Position numbers and translations under genes: made by a program. Below the pieces are notes generated by a model that was not told where the DNA came from, did not search any database, and saw only the letters and a program-made list of their open reading frames with translations. A DNA stretch of 64,000 bases, taken from NCBI GenBank assembly GCA_049293335.1, contig JBATSO010000040.1, forward strand, positions 40,349-104,348. The letters are read 5' to 3'. Positions within the stretch are counted from its first letter, which is position 1. Every line of letters starts with the position of its first letter. Shown here one piece after another: positions 33,114 to 42,471 of this stretch. This DNA comes from JAGXIT01 sp049293335. Lineage in GTDB: Bacteria > Patescibacteriota > Saccharimonadia > Saccharimonadales > UBA4665.

Positions 33114-35597
33114 ATGCAACCAGACTACCAAGAATTTTCAAATATGTTAACCGAAAATGCTCGGCAGAGTTTAGCGCACGCGGGCACGCTTGCTCGTAGC
33201 CTGGGCAATGCCTACATTGGCACCGAACACTTGCTACTCGGCTTGCTCGCCCAAGAGGGCAGCATTGGTGGGAAAATCCTGGAAGAATCTGGCGTGACAC
33301 TCGAAAAGGCACGGGTTGCTCTAAAGTTGACTCCCAAAAATGTTGTGATAAGCATGGGCGCTAAAGGCTACAGCGAAACAGCCAAATTAACGCTGCGCAT
33401 GGCCTATGATGTCGCGCAAGATTACGGCCAAGATTACTGTGGCACCGAACATATTTTATACAGCATATTAACTCAAAAAAACGCTCGCGCCAGTGTGTTG
33501 CTGCGAGACATGGGTGTTGCGACCGAAAGCGTGCTACGTGAGCTCGAAAACTTTTTAAGTCGTCAAATGGACGAAGCCGATTATAGCGATATAGAAAGTG
33601 GTTCGCGCCGCGCCAATCGCAAAAATAACCGCGGTTCTAAAAGCATGCTCGACCAATACGGCACCGATCTGACGGCTCAGGCTCGTGCAAGCAAACTCGA
33701 CCCTGTGGTTGGCCGCGAAGCGCAAATAAAGCGCGTTATAACTATTTTGAACCGTCGTTCCAAAAATAATCCAGTTTTAATAGGTGAACCAGGCGTTGGT
33801 AAAACAGCGATAGTCGAGGGCTTAGCCCAAAGAATTGTGAGCGAAGATGTGCCCGATAGCTTACTAGACAAACGAATCGTCATGCTCGACCTGGCAGCCA
33901 TGATTGCGGGCACCAAGTACCGCGGCGAGTTCGAAGAGCGCCTTAAAAAAGTTATGGCCGAGCTAGAGGACGACAAGCGCACCGTAGTATTTATAGACGA
34001 AATTCACCTCATAGTTGGGGCGGGGGCGGCCGAAGGTTCGATGGATGCAGGGAACATCTTAAAACCCGCACTGGCCCGTGGCAAAATGCAGGTTATTGGC
34101 GCCACAACCACCACCGAATACACCAAGCATGTAGAGAAAGACGCTGCTCTAGAGCGCCGTTTTCAGCCCATTCAAGTTCCCGAAGCCACTATCACCGAAA
34201 CACTCGCCATTCTAAAAGGCCTTCGTAAACACTACGAAACTTTTCATGGTGTTACGATTGCCGACGAGGTGCTGGAAGACACGGTACAGTTTGCCAAGCG
34301 CTATATTCAAGACCGCTACATGCCCGACAAGGCCATAGACTTGCTCGATGAAACAGCCGCAGCGCTACGGGTTGAAAAGGGTAAAACCAGCCCCGAAGTT
34401 CGCAAACTACAAAAAGAACTTAAGCTGGTCGCAGCACGAATCGATGAAGCGGTCGACCAAGAAAACTACGAACGAGCTGCCCGTGGCAAAACCCGCGCTT
34501 CACAAATTCAAAAAGAACTCGACGGGCTATATAAAACCAATAAATCTAGCAAAGACTTAGTCATGACCAGCGACAATGTGGCCGAAGTAGTTTCGCGTAT
34601 CACGGGGGTACCTGTGCGAAAAGTTATGAAGAGCGAGGCAAAGTATTTGCTGCAGCTCGAGAAAAACATTGCCAAACACGTTATTGGACAATCCGAGGCT
34701 GTCGAGGTTGTTAGCAAGGCAATTCGGCGTAATCGCAGCGGCATAAGTGCCAGTAATCGGCCAATCGGCTCATTTATATTCCTTGGCCCGACTGGTGTGG
34801 GTAAAACCGAGCTAGCCCGCGTACTGGCCCGTGAATTTTTTGGCTCCGAAAGCGCACTTGTTAAGATCGACATGAGTGAATTTGGTGAACACCACAATGT
34901 TTCACGCTTGGTCGGTGCGCCCGCAGGCTATGTTGGCTACGATGACGGCGGGCAGTTAACCGACAAAATTCGCCGTCAGCCCTACAGCTTAGTGCTATTC
35001 GACGAGATTGAAAAGGCGCACCCAGACGTCTTTAATATGCTGCTACAAATGCTCGAAGACGGTTACTTAACCGACGCCAAAGGCCGCCGCATAGACTTCA
35101 CCAACACCATTGTTATTATGACCAGCAACATTGGGGCCGATAAGCTACAAAAAGAGGCCAATCTTGGCTTTCAGGCCGACCGACCAAAAGATTATGATGA
35201 CCTCGATGCGTTGCACCAACAAAACAAATCAAATGTGCTCGACAGGCTTAAAAAAGAACTGCGCCCCGAACTACTCAACCGCATAGACAAGGTAGTGGTG
35301 TTCCGCGGTCTAACCAGAAAAGACATTTTTAAAATTATTGACTTACAGGTCGATGAGCTACGCCATCGCTTGCAAAAGCACGGCGTAAGTGTTGAACTGA
35401 CTGCGAGCGCCAAACAATATTTACTAGAACACGGCTACGATGCACGTAACGGCGTGCGCCCGCTGCGGCGACTCATTCAGGACACCATTGAAGATCAAAT
35501 GGCCACCGAACTGCTTGAAGAGTCGTATGCTAAAGGTGATGTTGTGCGCATTACTACCAAAGGCAGTAAGCTGGTCTACACATCGTCGACCGAGTAA
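33114..35597 (+). CDS. clpC: Clp protease ATPase subunit, ClpC type
   Basis: An 827-residue AAA+ unfoldase that feeds proteins to ClpP or acts in stress quality control. In order: Clp N-terminal repeats (residues 5-145), first AAA+ domain with GEPGVGKTAIVEGLA near 225 and IDEIHLIVGAGAAEG near 300, a short UVR-like coiled middle domain (VDQENYERAARGKTRASQIQKEL) typical of ClpC, and a second AAA+ domain with GPTGVGKTELARVLA near 562, VLFDEIEKAH and the sensor-2 C-terminus. The start at ATG 33114 follows a GAAGGAG ribosome binding site; the longer frame from 33036 runs through heptamer repeats and is rejected. It is under CIRCE control. Confidence 0.95.
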   Translation: MQPDYQEFSNMLTENARQSLAHAGTLARSLGNAYIGTEHLLLGLLAQEGSIGGKILEESGVTLEKARVALKLTPKNVVISMGAKGYSETAKLTLRMAYDVAQDYGQDYCGTEHILYSILTQKNARASVLLRDMGVATESVLRELENFLSRQMDEADYSDIESGSRRANRKNNRGSKSMLDQYGTDLTAQARASKLDPVVGREAQIKRVITILNRRSKNNPVLIGEPGVGKTAIVEGLAQRIVSEDVPDSLLDKRIVMLDLAAMIAGTKYRGEFEERLKKVMAELEDDKRTVVFIDEIHLIVGAGAAEGSMDAGNILKPALARGKMQVIGATTTTEYTKHVEKDAALERRFQPIQVPEATITETLAILKGLRKHYETFHGVTIADEVLEDTVQFAKRYIQDRYMPDKAIDLLDETAAALRVEKGKTSPEVRKLQKELKLVAARIDEAVDQENYERAARGKTRASQIQKELDGLYKTNKSSKDLVMTSDNVAEVVSRITGVPVRKVMKSEAKYLLQLEKNIAKHVIGQSEAVEVVSKAIRRNRSGISASNRPIGSFIFLGPTGVGKTELARVLAREFFGSESALVKIDMSEFGEHHNVSRLVGAPAGYVGYDDGGQLTDKIRRQPYSLVLFDEIEKAHPDVFNMLLQMLEDGYLTDAKGRRIDFTNTIVIMTSNIGADKLQKEANLGFQADRPKDYDDLDALHQQNKSNVLDRLKKELRPELLNRIDKVVVFRGLTRKDIFKIIDLQVDELRHRLQKHGVSVELTASAKQYLLEHGYDARNGVRPLRRLIQDTIEDQMATELLEESYAKGDVVRITTKGSKLVYTSSTE

Positions 35598-35614
35598 TCT
35601 ATACTAGAACAAGC

Positions 35615-36589
35615 ATGACAAAACGAGCTTTTTCTAGGGCGATACTGGCAGCCGTGCCTTGTGTTGCGGTGGTAATTTTGCTGCTGAACCTACAGAACAT
35701 TTCCGATTGGTGGCGGCTTAAAGACTACACACCAGCGCCCTCGGTCGCCAACCTAGCGAGCACCACAACCATGACGCCGTATGCCGAGAAGCTGTTTTAC
35801 GTAAACAAGCCCCAAATTATTGGCGGCCAAACTTTTACCCAAAGCTGCCCGCTGGCTGTTGAAAAAACCGTAATACTCGGCTGTTACCAAAGTGGTGACC
35901 GAGGAATTTATTTGTATAAGGTAACAGATGAAAGATTAAAAGGTGTCGAAGAGGTCACAGCGGCACACGAAATGTTACATGCCGCCTATCAACGGTTGTC
36001 TAGTAAAGAACGAAATCGTGTCGATACGTTGTTGCAAAATTTTTATTTTCAAGAACTTAAAGACCAGCGCGTTAAAGACACGGTGGCGGCCTATGAAAAA
36101 TCGGAACCCACCGAACTACCCAACGAAATGCATTCCATTTTTGCAACTGAGGTGGCAAGCCTGCCCGCAGAACTCGAAACATATTATCAAAAATATTTTC
36201 GTAACAGATCGGCTGTGGTCGCGTATACGGCGCAGTATCAACAAGCCTTTACCTCCAGGAAAGATCAGGTTGCCGCCTACGATGTAGAGCTCAAAAACTT
36301 GAAACAAACCATCGACTCAAACCAAGCGGATCTGCTAAGTCGTCGCGGCACTCTACAGTCATTGCAAAATCAAATGGAACGACTCAAGTCGTCGGGTAAA
36401 ATTGCCGCCTACAACAGCCAGATCGATACCTATAATGCCGATGTAAGCGGCTACAATGAGCTACTTGATAACACGAAACAACGTATAAAAAACTATAATA
36501 TTATTGTCGAAAAACGCAACGCCATTGCGCTCGAAGAACGCCAACTTTCCCAGGCCATGTCGGCTACAGCCTTGCCTGACGCTCCGTAA
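35615..36589 (+). CDS. Membrane-anchored HExxH protein with coiled-coil tail
   Basis: A 324-residue protein: N-terminal membrane helix (ILAAVPCVAVVILLLNL, residues 9-25), an extracytoplasmic domain with a possible disulfide pair (SCPLAVEKTVILGC) and the zinc-peptidase-like motif VTAAHEMLHAAYQRLS near residue 118, then a long coiled coil from about 215 to 310 rich in Gln, Asn and Leu heptads. HEMLH fits HExxH, but no third metal ligand can be assigned, so protease activity is inferred. TATACT ends 9 nt before the ATG, and it starts 17 bp after clpC. Confidence 0.75.
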   Translation: MTKRAFSRAILAAVPCVAVVILLLNLQNISDWWRLKDYTPAPSVANLASTTTMTPYAEKLFYVNKPQIIGGQTFTQSCPLAVEKTVILGCYQSGDRGIYLYKVTDERLKGVEEVTAAHEMLHAAYQRLSSKERNRVDTLLQNFYFQELKDQRVKDTVAAYEKSEPTELPNEMHSIFATEVASLPAELETYYQKYFRNRSAVVAYTAQYQQAFTSRKDQVAAYDVELKNLKQTIDSNQADLLSRRGTLQSLQNQMERLKSSGKIAAYNSQIDTYNADVSGYNELLDNTKQRIKNYNIIVEKRNAIALEERQLSQAMSATALPDAP

Positions 36590-36619
36590 GGGCTATACTA
36601 GTGGTATTGAGGTAAGAGC

Positions 36620-37972
36620 ATGGCAAAGAATCTAACAAAATATGTGTGTACTAACTGCGGCGCCCAAACTAGCGCGTGGGCCGGGCGATGTAGCCAGTGT
36701 GGCGAATGGAATACGCTGCACGAAGAAGTCCAGCTTGTAACCACAAGTAGTAATGGGGCAAAGTCACCAGGGAGAATTTTGGCATCCCAAGATGTTGCCA
36801 CGAACACCAAAAAAAGAGAACAGCGCATTGCCACAACTATTGCAGACGTCGACGCAGTCTTAGGCGGTGGTTTGGTTCATGGTGGGGTGGCCCTAATTGC
36901 TGGGCAGCCAGGGATTGGCAAGAGTACGCTGCTTATGCAAATTGCCAACCATGTGGCGGCCGGTCACCAGGTGCTATACATTAGCGGTGAAGAGTCAGAA
37001 CACCAGGTGGCCATGCGGGCCGCACGACTGGGCGCGAATGCATCGAAATTACAAATTGCCAACAGCAACCTGGCCGATGATGCTGCTGCCACGATTGCTA
37101 GCAAACAGTTCGAACTCGTAATCGTAGACTCTATTCAAACCATGTCTGCCAGCGGTGTTAGCTCTGCGCCTGGCAGCGTTAGTCAAATTACCAACAGCAC
37201 TAACCTGTTATTGCAGGCTGCCAAGCAGTCTAACACCGCACTACTGGTGGTCGGTCACGTCACGAAAGAAGGTTCCATAGCAGGGCCGAAAATTTTGGAA
37301 CATATTGTCGATGTAGTGCTTACGCTTGAGGGCGATGCCTACGGTGGTTTTAAGGTGCTGCGGGCCACCAAGAACCGCTTCGGACCAACCACCGAAGCAG
37401 CCATTATGGAAATGGACGAAGAAGGTCTGAAGCCTGTACTTAACCCCTCACAGGCCTTGCTGGAAGAGCGGCAGATTACCGATGGCTCGGTAGTATTGGC
37501 CACGCTTGAAGGCACGCGGCCGCTGCTGGTTGAAGTACAGGCGCTCGTGAACAAAACCAGTTATGGGTACCCAAAACGGGCGGCCAGTGGCATAGACTTA
37601 AACCGCGTAAATTTGTTGGTCGCAATGTTAGAGCGCCGCACTAAGCTTAACTTAGCCGAACAAGACATATACATAAATATTGTGGGCGGTTTGCGCTTGC
37701 AGGACCCCGCGGCCGACCTGGCGATATGTATGGCCATAGGTTCGGCCGCCAAGGGTTTAAAGCTAAAACGAAATGCAGTTGTCTTCGGTGAAGTAGGACT
37801 CTCGGGCGAAATTAGGCATGTGCCGTTTATAGAAAAGCGGATTGCCGAAGCCGAAAAACTTGGCTTTGACTGTGCAGTTGGGCCACGCATGCGGGGGAGC
37901 AAAAAGCAACCCAACTTTTTGCACGTTGCACCCGATGTGCGCTCTGCTCTCAATGAGTTTCTCGAGAAGTAA
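36620..37972 (+). CDS. radA: DNA repair protein RadA (Sms)
   Basis: A 450-residue RadA, a RecA-like helicase that extends branch migration during recombination. It shows the N-terminal C4 zinc finger (CTNCGAQTSAWAGRCSQCGEW pattern at residues 10-30), Walker A GQPGIGKSTLL near 94, the RadA-specific KNRFGPT motif near 252 and the C-terminal Lon-like domain (GGLRLQDPAADLAICMAIGS). Its ribosome binding site GAGGTAAG is visible. Convergent with the penicillin-binding protein gene. Confidence 0.96.
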   Translation: MAKNLTKYVCTNCGAQTSAWAGRCSQCGEWNTLHEEVQLVTTSSNGAKSPGRILASQDVATNTKKREQRIATTIADVDAVLGGGLVHGGVALIAGQPGIGKSTLLMQIANHVAAGHQVLYISGEESEHQVAMRAARLGANASKLQIANSNLADDAAATIASKQFELVIVDSIQTMSASGVSSAPGSVSQITNSTNLLLQAAKQSNTALLVVGHVTKEGSIAGPKILEHIVDVVLTLEGDAYGGFKVLRATKNRFGPTTEAAIMEMDEEGLKPVLNPSQALLEERQITDGSVVLATLEGTRPLLVEVQALVNKTSYGYPKRAASGIDLNRVNLLVAMLERRTKLNLAEQDIYINIVGGLRLQDPAADLAICMAIGSAAKGLKLKRNAVVFGEVGLSGEIRHVPFIEKRIAEAEKLGFDCAVGPRMRGSKKQPNFLHVAPDVRSALNEFLEK

Positions 37973-38031
37973 CCAAGGTATACAAATTGGTCGCTCGTTT
38001 ATCTGGTGTGTGATGACTTGGGCACCGCTCT

Positions 38032-40998
38032 TCAAGGACCGCTTGTGCCTGGCGTTGATGGCGTGGTAGGCGTAGGCGTAGGCGTTGGCGTTGTTGGCGG
38101 TGGGGTTGCTATGGTGACCGTGGCGGTGCTTGTGCCATCGTACAATACACTATCGGTCACTTTGGCGGTTAGTTGCATGGTTGCAGCGGCATCGGCAGCA
38201 GGCACGTATACAAACTGATAGTCTCCCGCCGAGCTAACAGCCTGCGATTGTACAGATTGGCCATTCACCAGGAGCGAAAGCGTGCCAGGGAAGGTGGGGC
38301 GCGAACCATCGCTCAGGGCATGTGTGCCTTGTTCAACATGGATCATAACGGTGCAGCCCGCCAGAGGACAAGTCAAGGCCGCTTGACTGCTGGTCGCAAC
38401 ACCATTCACGGCAGTTATACTGGCTGAAGGTGGAGTGTCGTTACAGTCGTGTACGTCATCGTTTTCTGTGGCAGGGGCCGAACCGCCTGTTGTGCCACCT
38501 GCAAACACATCAACGTTCCAACTACCTGCGTTACTGTTTGCGCTTGATTGCTTGGCGGCTTCTGGCGTACAACTTGTGGCTAGTTTGTTGCTAACTTTGT
38601 CGAGCACTTGAGAAGTATTGGTTGTTTTTGTTACATACCATGAAGGGTAGAGGTCGGTGCTGCGGCTTGGTACACTTTGAGCGCCTGTAACAGCCGCGCG
38701 GTTCACGTATGCAGGAGCGGTTTTAATACCACTTGGCTGTTGCCAGTTTGCAGCTGGGCCAGCGGTATCGAGCGCACCCTGCATAAAGCTCTTCATAATT
38801 GGTGTAGTCATGTACTCTGGCTGGCCTGAAAACGGAACGGTGCGTGAATGGTTCCCCACCCAAATACCAGCAGTGTACTTAGCGTTCCAGGCGACCATGA
38901 GGCCATCGTACAGGTCGTTGGTGGTGCCTGTTTTAATGGCCGTGCGCCAGCCTTTATAGCGGTGGAATTTCATGCCTGAACAGTTAGTTTCAGAGCAGCT
39001 ACCAGAGAGATACGAAGCACCTGGGTCCGCTGCCATATCTGAAACAATGTATGCCGAATCGGCCTTGAGTGCCTGCACAGGGGTAGGTTGTTTGTATTCT
39101 TTTAGGGTTTTGCCCGAAGAATTGGTAACTTTCATTATATAGGTACGAGGAATAGCTTTGCCGAGGCGGGAAATAGAAGCAATGCCGTTAACGTGCTCGT
39201 CGAGGTGAAGATAGGCGCCGTCGCCAATGCCCGCGGCAGAGTAGCATTGGGTTTCATCGGCCTTGGTAGCAGTAGTAACATCGGTGCCTTCTTTAAAACA
39301 TCGGTAATTCGCCTCGCCTTGCATAAGGGCGGCAGTAGTGGACATAACTTTATTTATAGAGGCCGTACGGCCACTACTCGTGTCGTTCGGAACTGCAGAC
39401 AAAAAGGCTTTAACGGCAGTAATGTTTCTGGAACCGCCAAGTGCATAGCGTAGCGTTACCGCACCGGGTGAACGGCGGTCGAAGTCCCACAAACAGTTTC
39501 CGTTGGGGGGGAGTGCACGGTTAGTGCATGGGTAACCAGGTAACGGGCCTATACGGTCGTACAACACGCTGCCTGCGCCAACATTGGTGTTGTTGTCAAT
39601 GAAGGCTGCATAATCATATGGTTTGATGCTGGAGCCTGGGGAAATATTAACATCGGAGGCGTAGTTTATTTGACCATACCCAGGTGTGTCGATACCGCGA
39701 CCACCAATAAGTGCTACAACTTGGCCCGTCTGCGTGTCTTGTGCTACAAAGGCGGCGTTATCGGCGTTTTGGCGGCGTAACTGCGGCTGACCGTTGTCGT
39801 AAGCGGTTTGGGCAATTTCCTGAATTTTAGTATCGAGTGTCGTTATAACCTTCCAGCCGCCTCTGTTTACGACTGCCGCTGGAAAGGCTCGGCGTAGTTC
39901 GTCACGAGCTGCAAACACAAAGTAAGGAGATTTAATATTGGCGTAGTGTGACTGCAGTGGTTGAATTTGGGCTAAAATATCTACTTTCTTGGCCTCATCG
40001 GCCTGCTTTTGAGTAATGTATTTTTGTTCGGCCATAACATCGAGAATGTAATGTTGACGGTTAATCAGCCCCACGCTGTCAAAATAGTTTGTTGCTAGGC
40101 TAGGGTTGTAGTTTGGGCTGCTGTAGGGCGAATATGCTCCCGGGGCTTTCGGAATGGCAGCAAGCATTGCAGCCTGTGCTAGGGTTAAATCTTTTGCAGC
40201 CACGTGAAAGTAATCTTGCGCCGCTGTTTCAACGCCGTAGTCTACGTTGCCATATGGAGCCATGTTTAGGTAGCCTACTAAAATATCATCTTTGCTATAT
40301 TCGCGTTCGAGTTCAACGGCAAGAATAAGCTCTTTCACCTTGCGGCTTATGGTACGGTCGTTTGTCCAGCCTTCGTTAATTTTTACAAGCTGCTGGGTGA
40401 TGGTTGAACCACCCTGGGTTGTACCTTTGCCAGTTATGTCATGAATTGCAGCTCGCATAATTCCTTTTGTGTCGAATGCGCCGTGTTTATAAAAATTGCG
40501 GTCTTCGATAGCGATGGTGGCTTGTTTCATATAAGCGGCAATTTTGTCGCCTTCTACGGGAGTACGCTTGCGTTCGGTGTAATCTTGAAATAAAACAGTT
40601 TGGCCTGTGCGGTCGTAGTAGGTCACGCTGCCGCCAAAGTTATTGCCCGCAATGTCTTTAATTTGCGGTAGATCTTTGCGAAAGTAGGCAAACACGCCAA
40701 CAATTAGTAAAAATCCTACCACAAAAGCAATGCCAGCAATTTTAAGCGCCATTATGCCACCTTCGCGGCTAAACCAGTACTTCGCCCAACGTTTTGGGCT
40801 CATGCGATACAGTATGCGTTTCCAGGGTTCTTTTGGAAGGCTGCTAAGATAGGCGGCTTTGCGGCGGGCCTTGGCCTCTTTGCCAGCTTTTAGGCGGTCG
40901 CCTAAGGTACGATTTATTTTTATAGTCTTGCCACTGCGGGTCGTAAAGGTATTTTTGGCTTTTGACCGACGTGGGCGGTCCGATTGCAATTTATCCAT
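38032..40998 (-). CDS. Class A penicillin-binding protein (transglycosylase/transpeptidase)
   Basis: A 988-residue bifunctional peptidoglycan synthase. After a basic cytoplasmic start comes a membrane helix near residues 85-105, then a GT51 transglycosylase domain (EDRNFYKHGAFDTKGIMRA near 172; GGSTITQQLVK near 200), the transpeptidase domain with SSIKPYDYAAF (SxxK) near 456 and KTGTTNDLYDG near 685, followed by a C-terminal Ig-like domain and a Pro/Thr tail. It polymerises and crosslinks murein at the cell surface. Length exceeds typical PBP1 by the C-terminal additions. Confidence 0.95.
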   Translation of the reverse strand: MDKLQSDRPRRSKAKNTFTTRSGKTIKINRTLGDRLKAGKEAKARRKAAYLSSLPKEPWKRILYRMSPKRWAKYWFSREGGIMALKIAGIAFVVGFLLIVGVFAYFRKDLPQIKDIAGNNFGGSVTYYDRTGQTVLFQDYTERKRTPVEGDKIAAYMKQATIAIEDRNFYKHGAFDTKGIMRAAIHDITGKGTTQGGSTITQQLVKINEGWTNDRTISRKVKELILAVELEREYSKDDILVGYLNMAPYGNVDYGVETAAQDYFHVAAKDLTLAQAAMLAAIPKAPGAYSPYSSPNYNPSLATNYFDSVGLINRQHYILDVMAEQKYITQKQADEAKKVDILAQIQPLQSHYANIKSPYFVFAARDELRRAFPAAVVNRGGWKVITTLDTKIQEIAQTAYDNGQPQLRRQNADNAAFVAQDTQTGQVVALIGGRGIDTPGYGQINYASDVNISPGSSIKPYDYAAFIDNNTNVGAGSVLYDRIGPLPGYPCTNRALPPNGNCLWDFDRRSPGAVTLRYALGGSRNITAVKAFLSAVPNDTSSGRTASINKVMSTTAALMQGEANYRCFKEGTDVTTATKADETQCYSAAGIGDGAYLHLDEHVNGIASISRLGKAIPRTYIMKVTNSSGKTLKEYKQPTPVQALKADSAYIVSDMAADPGASYLSGSCSETNCSGMKFHRYKGWRTAIKTGTTNDLYDGLMVAWNAKYTAGIWVGNHSRTVPFSGQPEYMTTPIMKSFMQGALDTAGPAANWQQPSGIKTAPAYVNRAAVTGAQSVPSRSTDLYPSWYVTKTTNTSQVLDKVSNKLATSCTPEAAKQSSANSNAGSWNVDVFAGGTTGGSAPATENDDVHDCNDTPPSASITAVNGVATSSQAALTCPLAGCTVMIHVEQGTHALSDGSRPTFPGTLSLLVNGQSVQSQAVSSAGDYQFVYVPAADAAATMQLTAKVTDSVLYDGTSTATVTIATPPPTTPTPTPTPTTPSTPGTSGP

Positions 40999-41100
40999 AT
41001 GCGCGTAACTATTGCTCCCGTTCTCTAGTTTGCTGTAGATAGTATAGCAAAATGCCCGCTCGTAAGCACAATCAAAATCCTGCTAAGTAAGACTCTAGCC

Positions 41101-41130
41101 TTACGAGTTGTGCTGACACAAAACTCGTAA
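41101..41130 (+). promoter_or_regulatory. Inverted repeat overlapping the tyrS promoter
   Basis: TTACGAGTT (41101-41109) and AACTCGTAA (41122-41130) with an inner TTGTG-CTGA-CACAA pair. It covers the -35 hexamer and half of the spacer, so it is a candidate operator. Confidence 0.6.
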
Positions 41131-41141
41131 CTCTGTATACT
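41113..41141 (+). promoter_or_regulatory. Promoter of tyrS
   Basis: CTGACA (41113-41118), 17-nt spacer, TATACT (41136-41141), ending 6 nt before the ATG at 41148; leaderless pattern, so no T-box leader is possible. Confidence 0.8.
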
Positions 41142-41147
41142 GTAAAC

Positions 41148-42395
41148 ATGACATTATCAGAGGAACTCACCTGGCGCGGTTTTGTAAACCAAACAACCTA
41201 CAAAGATATTACTGTTCTAAACGGTGCGCCCATAACATTTTATTTGGGTATGGACCCCAGTGCCGATAGCTTAACTATTGGTAATCTTGCGGTAGCAATG
41301 ATGATTCGGCATTTTATAGATCACGGCCATCACGCTATTATGCTGGTAGGCGGCGCTACAGGGCTCATTGGCGATCCAGATGGCAAAGAAGAAGAACGAA
41401 CCCTAAAGTCACTCGAAGAAGTGGCGCAAAATAAAGCTGCCATTGCTAAGCAGTACGACCGTATTTTTGCGGGCCAACCATTTGAACATGTCGATAATTA
41501 TGATTGGTTTAAAAACCTAGGCTACCTAGAGTTTCTGCGCGAAGTTGGTAAGCATGTACCCATGCGCCAAATGCTTGGCCGCCAGTTTGTGCAGGATAGG
41601 CTGGGCGAAGATGGGGCAGGGATTTCCTACGCCGAATTTAGTTATGCACTCATACAAGGCTATGATTTCCTCCACCTGTACCGCGAAAAGGGCGCCACCT
41701 TGCAGCTTTGCGGTTCTGACCAATGGGGCAATAGTATTGCGGGCGTTGAGCTGATTCGCCGAATCGAAGGCGCCGAGGCGCACATTTGGTCTGCGCCACT
41801 AGTTATAAACAAGTCTACAGGTAAAAAGTTTGGCAAAAGCGAGGGCGGTGCCGTTTGGCTCGACCCTGCCAAAACAACTCCAACGGCATTTTACCAATTT
41901 TGGGTGAACTGCGACGACCTTGGCGCCGAAGATTACCTAAAAATCTACACCTTACTCGGCAAAGAAGAGGTGCAAGACATTATGACAAAACAACGCGAGA
42001 ACCCAGGCGCTCGCTACGCACAAACACGGCTGGCCCAGGAAGTTACACGGCTGGTACACGGCGAACAAGCGCTGGCGACCGCCCAAAAAGTTACTGCCTG
42101 CTTGGTTGGCGAGGCCTCGGTGGGTGAAGCCGATGAGCTCACGGTGGCCGCACTGCGTGCCGAAATTCCCTGCGTGCAGTCAAGTGCCGATGGTTCAGTG
42201 CTTGCTGCGCTCGTCGCGGCTGGCCTGGCGAGCAGTAATAGCGAGGCTCGCCGCTTGCTGCAAGGAAACGCTATTTCTATAAATGGGGCGAAAACCTCAG
42301 ATGAAAACTTGCATCCCGAGCTATTCAGCAATGGCCGCCTGCTCCTCCGCCGCGGCAAAGCCTACAAAGACTCCGCGCTGGTGGAACTACCATAG
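41148..42395 (+). CDS. tyrS: Tyrosyl-tRNA synthetase
   Basis: A 415-residue class I synthetase charging tRNA(Tyr). GMDPSADSLTIGNLAV near residue 33 is the ATP-binding HIGH region, but both histidines are replaced (Thr-Ile-Gly-Asn). GGATGLIGDPDGK, the tyrosine pocket (YALIQGYDFLHL; QLCGSDQWGNS) and KFGKSEGGAVWLD (KMSKS equivalent) follow. A C-terminal S4 RNA-binding domain ends the protein (NSEARRLLQGNAISINGAKT). The tRNA anticodon domain is intact. Leaderless promoter, no upstream leader. Confidence 0.95.
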   Translation: MTLSEELTWRGFVNQTTYKDITVLNGAPITFYLGMDPSADSLTIGNLAVAMMIRHFIDHGHHAIMLVGGATGLIGDPDGKEEERTLKSLEEVAQNKAAIAKQYDRIFAGQPFEHVDNYDWFKNLGYLEFLREVGKHVPMRQMLGRQFVQDRLGEDGAGISYAEFSYALIQGYDFLHLYREKGATLQLCGSDQWGNSIAGVELIRRIEGAEAHIWSAPLVINKSTGKKFGKSEGGAVWLDPAKTTPTAFYQFWVNCDDLGAEDYLKIYTLLGKEEVQDIMTKQRENPGARYAQTRLAQEVTRLVHGEQALATAQKVTACLVGEASVGEADELTVAALRAEIPCVQSSADGSVLAALVAAGLASSNSEARRLLQGNAISINGAKTSDENLHPELFSNGRLLLRRGKAYKDSALVELP

Positions 42396-42434
42396 GCACG
42401 AAGCACCGATGAGGATCGAGAACTATTAATAAGT

Positions 42435-42463
42435 TTGGGTATTAGCTGGTAACGTTTTACACT
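42435..42463 (+). promoter_or_regulatory. Promoter of murT-gatD
   Basis: TTGGGT (42435-42440), 17-nt spacer, TACACT (42458-42463), ending 8 nt before the ATG at 42472. Confidence 0.65.
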
Positions 42464-42471
42464 TATTGTAT

